Positions 1 to 5,513 of a stretch of DNA of 9,238 nucleotides are shown here, one piece after another. The notes under the pieces are model-generated. The model had not been told where the DNA came from. It did no database searches and worked only from the letters and a program-made list of their open reading frames with translations. Numbering within the stretch: the stretch's first letter is position 1; every line of letters starts with the position of its first letter. The stretch is taken from NCBI GenBank assembly GCA_002255065.1, contig NJEF01000028.1:1-9238 (forward strand), given 5' to 3'. The position numbers were made by a program, and so were the translations under genes. Origin of the DNA: Desulfurococcales archaeon ex4484_204. GTDB taxonomy: Archaea > Thermoproteota > Thermoprotei_A > Sulfolobales > NBVN01.

Positions 1-177
1 ACTAACCGATATAGGGAACTCACCAACCCCTGGTATGTATATCATGTTAAACTGGCCCGGTTTAGGCCTCTTAAACCCTCTTGGTAACTCTGTATAGTAT
101 GTCTTAACATTTAGTGCTTCATCAACTACCTTAACTATTCTAGCTGGTTTAGGAGTCATTAACTCTTTAATACCCAT
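1..177 (-). CDS. Sulfhydrogenase gamma subunit, FAD/NAD(P)-binding (partial)
   Basis: Only the first 59 codons are visible; the gene runs off the left edge. The N-terminus (MGIKELMTPKPARIVKVVDE) leads into a PGQF motif at residues 40-43 and GEFPIS at 52-57. This is the start of the ferredoxin-NADP reductase-like FAD domain found in HydG, the gamma subunit of group 3b [NiFe] sulfhydrogenases, and in the related dihydroorotate dehydrogenase electron-transfer subunits. In that complex it passes electrons between NAD(P)H and the Fe-S clusters of the beta subunit in the cytoplasm. The start is fixed by a strong Shine-Dalgarno sequence that overlaps the stop of the preceding beta-subunit gene, so the two are co-transcribed. 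The delta and alpha (catalytic) subunits would be expected further left, outside the window. The family call is secure; the exact complex (sulfhydrogenase versus sulfite-reductase-like) is inferred from the neighbour. Confidence 0.85.
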   Translation of the reverse strand, partial: MGIKELMTPKPARIVKVVDEALNVKTYYTELPRGFKRPKPGQFNMIYIPGVGEFPISVS

Positions 178-184
178 TACTTAC

Positions 185-192
185 TCACCTCC
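185..192 (-). promoter_or_regulatory. Strong Shine-Dalgarno for the gamma subunit
   Basis: The minus strand reads GGAGGTGA, a near-complete complement of the archaeal 16S rRNA tail, seven bases before the ATG at 177. It overlaps the TGA stop of the beta-subunit gene, which points to translational coupling within one operon. Confidence 0.75.
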
Positions 193-1267
193 TAATAATT
201 GACTTAATAACATCTCTAAGATCTATTCCTGCAGGACACCACGTTATGCACCTACCACAGCCTACACATCCGAATGTTCCGAACTGTTTTACCCAGTATG
301 AAAACTTATGTAGTAGCCAGTGCCTATACCTAGCCCATAGACTAGGTCTAAAGTGCCCTCCGGCTACTTCAGCGTACCTATAACTAAAACACCCATCCCA
401 TATACGTACTCTTTCCGCACTACCATCGAGGTAGGGTATATCTTCTATATCGAAGCAAAAGCATGTTGGACATACCATGTTGCAGTTTGCACATCCAAGG
501 CATTTCTTAGCTACATCCCTGTAAACGTTAGAGTTCATTCTTAGTTCAAGAAGTTCAGGTAAGTTTTGTATGTCAAAACCCGCTTTAGCCTTACTATACG
601 CTTTAGCCATTAACTCCTCAAAGACCCTATAGGTACTATCATCTATGGGCCTAACTCTGAGCTTACTCATGATGCTAATCCCTATTTCCGACCCAGCTTC
701 AATAACTAGTAAGCCTCTTTCGGGTATCTTAGTATAAGCTATATCAAACCCGTACCTAGCCCTAGGTCCTGTACCCATTGTCGAGCAGAAGCATGTATTA
801 CCTGGCTCAACACAGTTTTCAACAATTATTAATAGGTTCTTCCTTAGTGAAAGGTAGTACTCATCACCTAAAGACCCCTGAACCTTATCCATAACCTTAA
901 TGGCTGCTAAATCACATGGTTTAATGCCGAGGAAGGCTATTTTACCGTGATCGTACTTAGGGAAGATCACCTTCCAGTCCTTAGTTATCTTAAAGAGCGT
1001 TAGTCTTGGAGGGTAAAGAAATCTTTTAGGTGAGTCAGGTCCATGTCTAAAGAAGGAGCCCTTCCTTAACCTATAAGTGCCTGGGGCCTGTAAATCCTCG
1101 ACATCATGTGCGATCTCCTCATAAGATTCAACGAAATCTAGCCTGATTACACCATCAATAACCTTAGGCGCTATAACCTTATAACCTAACTCTTTAATGA
1201 CATCAAATAGCCTCTTAAGTTCACTAATACCGGCCTCATATAGACCCGTAACTGACAGTATAACCAC
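185..1267 (-). CDS. Sulfhydrogenase beta subunit, dicluster 4Fe-4S protein
   Basis: This 360-aa protein is of the HydB (sulfhydrogenase beta) / AsrA (anaerobic sulfite reductase A) family. It relays electrons between the flavin gamma subunit and the hydrogenase delta/alpha subunits in the cytoplasm. Two ferredoxin-type cluster motifs are intact near the C-terminus: C256-C259-C262-C266 (CLGCANCNMVCP) and C334-C337-C340-C344 (CVGCGRCITWCP). Upstream lie the family signatures KPCDLAAI (about 116-123) and NCVEPGNTCFCSTMGTGP (about 151-168), whose cysteines are also conserved in HydB. The length is typical for the family. The start is GTG at 1267, because an in-frame TGA lies two codons upstream and no ATG is available; a nearby ATG at 1274 is out of frame. 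The gamma subunit follows directly, which supports a group 3b hydrogenase operon over a lone AsrA. No oddities were seen. Confidence 0.88.
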   Translation of the reverse strand: MVILSVTGLYEAGISELKRLFDVIKELGYKVIAPKVIDGVIRLDFVESYEEIAHDVEDLQAPGTYRLRKGSFFRHGPDSPKRFLYPPRLTLFKITKDWKVIFPKYDHGKIAFLGIKPCDLAAIKVMDKVQGSLGDEYYLSLRKNLLIIVENCVEPGNTCFCSTMGTGPRARYGFDIAYTKIPERGLLVIEAGSEIGISIMSKLRVRPIDDSTYRVFEELMAKAYSKAKAGFDIQNLPELLELRMNSNVYRDVAKKCLGCANCNMVCPTCFCFDIEDIPYLDGSAERVRIWDGCFSYRYAEVAGGHFRPSLWARYRHWLLHKFSYWVKQFGTFGCVGCGRCITWCPAGIDLRDVIKSIIRR

Positions 1268-1293
1268 CGCTCATCAATTATTATACTGCACAC

Positions 1294-1301
1294 TATAAAA
1301 T
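1294..1301 (-). promoter_or_regulatory. Candidate TATA box for the hydrogenase operon
   Basis: The minus strand reads ATTTTATA, centred about 30 bases upstream of the GTG start at 1267. That spacing is right for a leaderless or very short-leader archaeal transcript. A second AT-rich stretch (TTTAAAA, near 1328-1334) lies further upstream. The assignment rests on spacing and composition only. Confidence 0.4.
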
Positions 1302-1476
1302 ACACCATCATAAATAAATTAGTTAGGTTTTAAAGATCCTATTAAAAGTTTAAGCAGCAATCTATGAATAGTATGTACCCCCGAATTATTGCCACGTTAA
1401 ATAATGAATTACCCTCCAATTAAGTACGTTACATTGTTGATTAGTTACCTCCCACAGGTATTAAGTTAATCAGAAT

Positions 1477-1520
1477 GTTTAAGCTAGCCTTGTACTAAGC
1501 TCTTTAACCTAGGCTGTGAT
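1477..1520 (+). promoter_or_regulatory. Candidate promoter and ribosome-binding site of the glycosylase gene
   Basis: A TTTAAG box at 1478-1483 would place transcription start near 1507. GTGAT at 1516-1520 matches the 3' half of the archaeal Shine-Dalgarno, six bases before the ATG at 1527. CTTTAA at 1502-1507 is an alternative box for leaderless initiation. The rest of the gap from 1268 holds nothing recognisable. Confidence 0.3.
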
Positions 1521-1526
1521 TTAATT

Positions 1527-2108
1527 ATGATGAGTGATGTAATACCTAAGGAGTTTTACTTGAGGGACCCGGCTATTGTTGCTAAGGAGCTCCTCGGTAA
1601 ACTTTTAGTTAGGGTAGTAAGTGGTGTTAAGTTATCTTGTATGATTGTTGAAACTGAGGCCTACTATGGTGTTGAGGATCCAGCATCAAGAGCTAGGAGA
1701 GGTGGTGACTTAGCTAGGGTCATGGCTTCTGATGTGGGTAGGGCGTTAGTATTCATGGTCCATGGTAATTGGTTATTCAATATCGTTGCTCATGAGGAGG
1801 GAGGTGTAGGCGCTATCTTAATTAGGGCTTGCCAGCCCATAGAAGGTATTGAGGTAATGATAAGGAGTAGAGGTGTTAGAAATGTTACTAAGCTAACTAA
1901 TGGTCCAGGCAAGTTAACTAAGGCCTTAAGCATAGATAAAAGATTTCATGGCAAGCCTGTCTACGTTAGAGATTATGGGTTATGGATAGAATACTTCCAG
2001 GACTTGAGCAGTACTGTGGTTAGCTCTTACCGTGTAGGGGTTCGTGAAGACTTACCAACTAAGTTAAGATTTTATGTAGGTGGTAATCCTTACGTCTCTA
2101 GAAAGTGA
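1527..2108 (+). CDS. 3-methyladenine DNA glycosylase (AAG/MPG family)
   Basis: This 193-aa protein matches the Alk-adenine glycosylase family (Pfam Pur_DNA_glyco), which flips out and cleaves alkylated or deaminated purines in base-excision repair. Landmarks in order are FYLRDPAIVAKELLGK (about 10-25); the active-site block IVETEAYYG (40-48), with catalytic Glu44 equivalent to human E125 and Tyr46 equivalent to Y127; ALVFMVHGNWLFNIV (73-87), the YVYxxYGxxxCxNI-like segment; and LTNGPGKLTKAL (123-134), the classic GPGKL motif. The length is normal for prokaryotic members. The human base-contacting His136 aligns near Ser54/Arg55, and the YG tyrosine is His79. These may be archaeal-subfamily changes, so substrate range is uncertain. 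ATG 1527 is chosen with a Shine-Dalgarno-like GTGAT ahead; ATG 1530 directly follows and is equally possible. The gene is intact and transcribed alone. Confidence 0.92.
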   Translation: MMSDVIPKEFYLRDPAIVAKELLGKLLVRVVSGVKLSCMIVETEAYYGVEDPASRARRGGDLARVMASDVGRALVFMVHGNWLFNIVAHEEGGVGAILIRACQPIEGIEVMIRSRGVRNVTKLTNGPGKLTKALSIDKRFHGKPVYVRDYGLWIEYFQDLSSTVVSSYRVGVREDLPTKLRFYVGGNPYVSRK

Positions 2109-2125
2109 ATTGAGGGATTCAGAGC

Positions 2126-2349
2126 TTGCTGCGTAGACTCTTAAGCTACTCAGGTAGGAGTTTCTCTAAGGTTTTAGAGTTCTTAACTTCATGTACTGAT
2201 CAGTGTACTTACCCACTAACTGAGTTGTATACCATAATGATTGAGATCATGTCTAGTTCTCATCGAGCTATGTAGTACGGAATATAACTCGACTGCTGAG
2301 CGAGCTAGAAAACCAGGCCCTATACTCCTTTTCCTATAAGGTATTATAG
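2126..2349 (+). pseudogene. Possible relic of a small winged-helix regulator
   Basis: After the glycosylase stop there is no intact gene for 320 bases, but two adjoining reading frames look protein-like. The first (2126-2275) reads LLRRLLSYSGRSFSKVLEFL and continues through PLTELYTIM and SSSHRAM to a TAG. The second (2281-2349, shifted by -1) reads NITRLLSELENQALYSFSYK and ends VL-stop. Joined, they resemble a short winged-helix DNA-binding domain: the SSSHRAM-to-LLSELENQAL stretch looks like a recognition helix followed by the 'LxxLExxGLI' turn. A single base loss near 2276-2280 would explain the break. The evidence is the pattern alone; it could be chance in AT-rich spacer. Confidence 0.28.
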
Positions 2350-2380
2350 ACTGGATAACACACCTTACAATAAAATAAGC

Positions 2381-2388
2381 TTTTTTAT
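2381..2388 (+). promoter_or_regulatory. Candidate TATA box for the small membrane gene
   Basis: TTTTTTAT centred near 2385 would start transcription near 2411, leaving a short leader before the GTG at 2421 or the ATG at 2430. Confidence 0.3.
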
Positions 2389-2429
2389 GATGAACAATTA
2401 ACAATGCACATAAAGTGTAAGTGGGCTCC

Positions 2430-2641
2430 ATGGTGAATAAGGCAAAAGCAGGTATTATGGTGTTTACTCTAATAGGCTTACTACTTAGTGTTGCAGGCAT
2501 TACACTTATCTTTTACTTTAATTTCGAAGCAGTGAATCTAAACCATATGTTGAGATATGCAGGCTTAGGATTAAGTATTCTAAGTACTGTTTATAGGTTT
2601 CCATATTAGTAGTAGGAATATTAAGTATTAGGGAGATTTAA
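2430..2641 (+). pseudogene. Small two-helix membrane protein, probably frameshifted
   Basis: From ATG 2430 (GTG 2421 is an in-frame alternative) the frame encodes MVNKAKAGIMVFTLIGLLLS and a first hydrophobic helix of about 22 residues. A polar loop (NFEAVNLNH) follows, and then a second hydrophobic stretch (LRYAGLGLSILSTVY) that is cut off by TAG at 2607-2609 in the middle of the helix. In the -1 frame directly downstream, SILVVGILSIREI continues the hydrophobic helix and ends at TAA 2639-2641. Restoring one base near 2596-2602 would therefore give a tidy ~70-aa protein with two membrane helices of normal length and a charged tail. I do not recognise the family. Either the gene has lost one nucleotide or the shorter 59-62-aa form is real. 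Confidence 0.4.
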
Positions 2642-2711
2642 GAAGGCAGGCCTAAGTTACTATCTTAAGTGCTAAGTATCTACACTCTTTAACACTCCAT
2701 AAAGCACATCA

Positions 2712-3122
2712 TTAAGCACTCTTCCTGATGACACCCTCAGATTCCTCCTTATACCTCCATAATCCTTTCCCAAAGCTTATAACGATAATTCCTAAAGCAT
2801 CAATTAATTGATCACTTATAAGTGCCTCATCCAGGCTAGGATTTACGATAAGTTTAACCTTAACATCTTCAACATAATTGTTATCACTTAATACTAGGTT
2901 AACCCTAGCATCCTCGTCAATGACGTAAACAGGAGCCAGGCCACCAGCAGTATATGCCTCCTCTAATGTGAACCTCTGTGAAGGCCAGATACCTAGTTCT
3001 TCAGCAATACTTTGGGGAATTGCTAGCTCAGGTTCAGCGCTCTCGTATCCTGAATTCACTAATGCCCTCAATATTAAGCAATGACCCTTAACACACAACC
3101 TAACCCTTACCCTAACACCCAT
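2712..3122 (-). CDS. Retropepsin-fold-like protein, probably catalytically inactive
   Basis: This 136-aa protein resembles a crenarchaeal family usually labelled hypothetical or clan-AA aspartic-protease-like. The N-terminal half has beta-rich VRVRVRLCVKGHCLILRALV, then NSGYES at 23-28 where retropepsins have D-T/S-G, followed by PELAIPQSIAEELGI (31-45). TAGGLAPVYVID (58-69) follows. The C-terminal half has EALISDQLIDALGI (99-112) and GKGLWRY (118-124), the position of the second psi-loop and alpha helix. The catalytic Asp is replaced by Asn23, so protease activity is unlikely; from memory Asn may be normal in this subfamily. Start ATG 3122 lies two bases after the stop of a tiny basic ORF, so the two form one transcription unit. 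The function is unknown; a binding or regulatory role, or a toxin-antitoxin-like pairing, is inference. Confidence 0.6.
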   Translation of the reverse strand: MGVRVRVRLCVKGHCLILRALVNSGYESAEPELAIPQSIAEELGIWPSQRFTLEEAYTAGGLAPVYVIDEDARVNLVLSDNNYVEDVKVKLIVNPSLDEALISDQLIDALGIIVISFGKGLWRYKEESEGVIRKSA

Positions 3123-3124
3123 AC

Positions 3125-3220
3125 CTATCTGACCCTCTCGTAAACACCCAACCTTCTAACCCTACGAAATACGCCCATCCTCCTCCTTATCTCTCCCCTA
3201 ATTTGCTGAACCTTCTTCAT
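3125..3220 (-). CDS. Tiny basic ORF, RHH/VapB-like, upstream of retropepsin-like gene
   Basis: This 31-codon ORF (MKKVQQIRGEIRRRMGVFRR, then VRRLGVYERVR) starts at ATG 3220. GGAG lies five bases upstream on the minus strand, and an in-frame GTG at 3235 is an alternative. It ends two bases before the next gene, the spacing of a real operon. A dozen of its 31 residues are Arg or Lys. The pattern E-I-R-R-R-M-x-x-F-R-R-V resembles helix 1 of ribbon-helix-helix antitoxins, and V-Y-E-R-V-R resembles the following W-S-E-x-I/V-R, but the usual helix 2 extension is missing. It could be a truncated antitoxin, a short DNA- or RNA-binding peptide, or a leader ORF. No homology could be checked. Confidence 0.4.
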   Translation of the reverse strand: MKKVQQIRGEIRRRMGVFRRVRRLGVYERVR

Positions 3221-3256
3221 AACTCCGCTCCTCACGTAAGTAAGTTCTTAAGAAGT

Positions 3257-3269
3257 ATTAAAATTAAGA
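3257..3269 (-). promoter_or_regulatory. Candidate TATA box for the two-gene unit
   Basis: The minus strand reads CTTAATTTTAATA about 40 bases upstream of ATG 3220. It would give a leader of roughly 13-15 bases containing the GAGGAGCGGAG ribosome-binding stretch. Confidence 0.3.
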
Positions 3270-3327
3270 TCTCGCTAAGTAATCTTAAAGCTCAGCTACC
3301 GTTCACCTAAGCCGTATCTTCATCTAT

Positions 3328-3337
3328 CTTTTTATAC
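3328..3337 (+). promoter_or_regulatory. Strong TATA-like element facing the structured GC-rich segment
   Basis: CTTTTTATAC is a near-ideal crenarchaeal TATA box of the kind seen ahead of stable RNA genes. A start about 26 bases on would fall at 3354-3358, just inside the first predicted pairing strand. This fits only loosely if the whole structure is transcribed. Confidence 0.35.
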
Positions 3338-3343
3338 TGCATT

Positions 3344-3465
3344 GGGTGGTTGGGTTCATCACAGTCTCCCTCGGGCAAGCTTCGGGGGCAGGGCTCCCCT
3401 CACCCAAGAGGTGTAATCAAACCCATAAACCCCAAATCAATAAGTTTATGCCTCCTAGAGGCGCT
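3344..3465 (+). ncRNA. Candidate structured RNA, or 3' relic of an IS605/tnpB element
   Basis: A GC-rich island in an AT-rich spacer can fold as a multi-branch structure. TGGGTT 3351-3356 pairs with AACCCA 3420-3425 to close it. Inside, CCCTC 3368-3372 can pair with GGGGG 3384-3388 (one G.U), or GGGG 3384-3387 with CCCC 3396-3399. CACC 3401-3404 pairs with GGTG 3410-3413 around CAAGA. A separate perfect hairpin, GCCTC-CTA-GAGGC, follows at 3450-3462. A frame stays open through it (GTG 3346 to TGA 3538), but the peptide is rich in Gly/Pro/Lys/Gln and resembles the low-complexity C-terminal tails of TnpB proteins. Such tails overlap the guide-RNA scaffold, and IS605 ends carry small hairpins. 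No transposase precedes it, so it would be a solo relic. An independent small RNA is the alternative. No C/D-box pair or tRNA fold fits. Confidence 0.35.
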
Positions 3466-3503
3466 AAAAGACACACCAAGATACAGAAAGCTACAATCCA
3501 GCT

Positions 3504-5461
3504 TCAACTCCTCCTAACAAGTTCCTTAAGTATTTGAGCTCTTAGCTCTAACTCTTCATATATTAACTTAATCTCCCTCCTGGTTATGCCTCTCACTGTC
3601 GCGATTTTCTCCTCTAATAGGTAGCTAATACCTCTGCCCCTAAATAGGAACTATCTGTTAAGGGATCCCATGTAGATACTAGAACGTATATTACTGAGTC
3701 AGCTATTGCATCGTAACCTAAAATCTCCTCCCAAGTATTACACCTTCCCTATATACGGCACTTTGAATTATGACGGAGTAAAGATCGTCTAACCGTGTTT
3801 TAGGTACGTTAATAGGCGGCGATGTTATTCTCTGAATAAGCCTTAATACACTACCTGCGTGGAAATGTAGCTAAAAGAGGGTGGCCAGTGTTATGTAGTG
3901 CTATGGGCTTACAGCCCATGAATAGCTCTGTAGGAGGTACTGAAATATCGTAAACATAGCCCTCTTAGCTTACCCTCTTCAGGAGTTTTAAATCACGATC
4001 CTTAATTCTTAAACTCTTAGAGTACTTTAATACCTTGGTTATAACTTCATTAAGCTTAAGGTATGGTCCATTTCCTAATACCTCCTTAGCTAACTCCCTT
4101 AAGTCAACATCTATACCGTACCTTTCAATAACGCCTCTTACTGCCTTAATCAAGCCCTTTAGATATTGACGACGCTCCCCTCATTACCACCTTTAAGCCA
4201 TAACTCTCTCAATAACTCACCATCATATACCTTAGAGCCGTTAGCTACTAGATTTAAAGGTCCTTTTAAAGTAATTAGCAAGTCACCCTCACGTATCATA
4301 GTAATAGGCTTGGGAACTATAAGCATGGAGTTAGTATCTAAGACATAAACACTATGAGAACCCGTAGCTATTAGTTTAAAGTTATCGCCATACACCATCT
4401 CATAGGCATGATCCACCCTTTGCCTTAAAACATAGGCTATAGAGCCCCATGTAAGCCTCCCCTCACGGTTAAACGTTAAGACTCTACAGTCACCTGAAAT
4501 CATTACGGGCTTACCATCATTTCTATAGGGTGTCATGTATAGTGAGTCAATAAACTCACCTATAGGTACCAACTCGGGCTTACTCGCCGACCCCCTCCAT
4601 ATGAGTATTGATGTATCCCGTGAAACACTTTGCATTGCTTGGAACGCTACATTACCCCCAGCACCCCTAATCTCGCCTACTATCATGTAGTTTGGTCTCT
4701 GCCTTAACGCTGCCTTTAGCAGGTCAAACATAGTAACGCTAGACTCAACACTACCGGTATCTCTGGTGAGCTCCCTAACCCAGTTCTCATGGGGTACTTG
4801 AACCTCAGCAGTATCTTCTATGGTTATTATCTTAGCTGAGGGCCTTATAAGGTTATGATTGTATTAAGACCCGTAGTCTTACCTGACGCTGTCTCACCTG
4901 AGATGAACCCGCTCATACCCTAGAGAACTTTACTTATAGTGAAGTTGCTGCCCCTAAGACTTACATCTGTACCGAAGACTATGTTTATACGGCTACTATC
5001 AGGTAATGTGGCGCCAACTATAGGTTTTGCATGGCTCACAGGCTTACCTATTCTTACACTTAGCTCTATAACAAACCTGCCAAGCTCTTCCTCAGTCTTA
5101 AACCCTATATTAGTTTCCAAGGAGCTAAAAATCTTGTGAACGAGATATATGCAGCCAACACCATCACAACTTATATCCTCAATAAATCCTTAATGAAGAG
5201 CTCTAAAACATCTAAGCCAACCTTATCCCTTATGAAGTAGTACTTAAGGTACTCATAATCTTCTCTATAAACTGGTATGTATTTAAGACCTCTAGAACGT
5301 AGTAACGACTTATAATCAATCCTCTCATCAACAACCCTAACTATCTTATCGAGCAGTAAAAGTAGCCTCTTCTTCTCCGTACCCAGCGGCAGGGACCCTA
5401 GAGGAGCTACGCTAGCTACAGCTAAAACCCTGCCTTAACGATTTAGAAGGTAGCTACTCAT
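3504..5461 (-). pseudogene. Archaeal secretion/pilus ATPase (GspE/FlaI/KlbA family), decayed, intein-containing
   Basis: This would be the hexameric motor ATPase that powers assembly of type IV pili, archaella or secretion systems. Reading across frames, in order: MSSYLLNR at ATG 5461, stop TAA 5437-5435, then an N-domain ending DVLELFIKD; frameshift near 5183; IEDISCDGVGCIYLVHK and FKTEEELGRFVIEL; LPDSSRINIVFGTDVSLRGS and NFTISK; TAG 4922-4920 with about 30 residues missing; Walker A GETASGKTT (4898-4872); -1 shift near 4848; IITIEDTAEVQVPHENW; Walker B YMIVGEIRG (~4689-4663); FQAMQ; the intein; TGHPLLATF-HAG with +1 base near 3861; TSPPINVP; -1 shifts near 3732 and 3638; and a C-terminus ending ELVRRS at TGA 3506-3504. 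Intein lesions are additional. No TadC/FlaJ-type membrane partner lies next to it. It is an inactivated orphan relic; the exact subfamily is unsure. Confidence 0.88.
3890..4629 (-). other. Intein (Hint domain) inside the ATPase pseudogene, decayed
   Basis: The element sits between FQAMQ and TGHPLLATF, which fuse to the family-conserved FQAMQTGHP when it is removed. Block A is SVSRDTSILI (Ser1 nucleophile, codon 4629-4627). Block B is IATGSHSVYVLD, with the TxxH pair at intein residues ~89 and 92. The C-terminal blocks are GYVYDISVPPTELFMG (F) and KPIALHN (G; terminal Asn 3892-3890), with Thr as +1 residue. At 740 bases (about 247 residues) it is larger than a minimal ~150-aa intein. No LAGLIDADG motif is visible in the central part, which contains RGVIERYGIDVDLRELAKEV and LKYSKSLRIKDRDLKLLKRV. 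This may be the worn remains of a homing endonuclease. It is broken by a -1 shift near 4162 and a TAA at 3967-3965, so it cannot splice as read. Inteins are known in archaeal KlbA of this ATPase family. Confidence 0.85.
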
Positions 5462-5494
5462 TAGCGGTACCGCAACCTAGCGGTAACCCCGCTA
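5462..5494. repeat. GC-rich palindrome and hairpin between ATPase relic and S16 gene
   Basis: GCGGTACCGC at 5464-5473 is a perfect palindrome. TAGCGG-TAACC-CCGCTA at 5478-5494 is a perfect 6-bp hairpin. Both share the octamer TAGCGGTA (5462-5469 and 5478-5485). They lie in the 52-base gap just after the S16 protease stop. No T-run follows, so a classical terminator is doubtful; they may be an mRNA 3'-end structure or a recombination scar. Confidence 0.45.
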
Positions 5495-5513
5495 CCGGTT
5501 TAGGCCTGCCGCT

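Noticed and set aside
353..544. Rightward ORF of 63 codons
   Set aside because: It lies wholly antisense to the intact hydrogenase beta gene, with no domain features.
2216..2500. Leftward 94-codon ORF
   Set aside because: It has no recognisable motif, no ribosome-binding site, and overlaps the better-supported rightward membrane gene and regulator relic.
3353..3360. GTGATGAA on the minus strand as a C box of a C/D sRNA
   Set aside because: No CUGA D box follows at a suitable distance on that strand, and no D'/C' pair is present.
3346..3537. 63-codon rightward ORF across the structured segment as a normal gene
   Set aside because: It has no ribosome-binding site, a low-complexity peptide, and overlaps the 3' end of the ATPase relic. 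It was kept only as possible support for a tnpB-tail relic.
4159..4731. Reading this as a free-standing 190-aa gene starting at ATG 4731
   Set aside because: The first 34 residues are the Walker B part of the ATPase and the rest is the intein N-half, so it is a fragment of the pseudogene.
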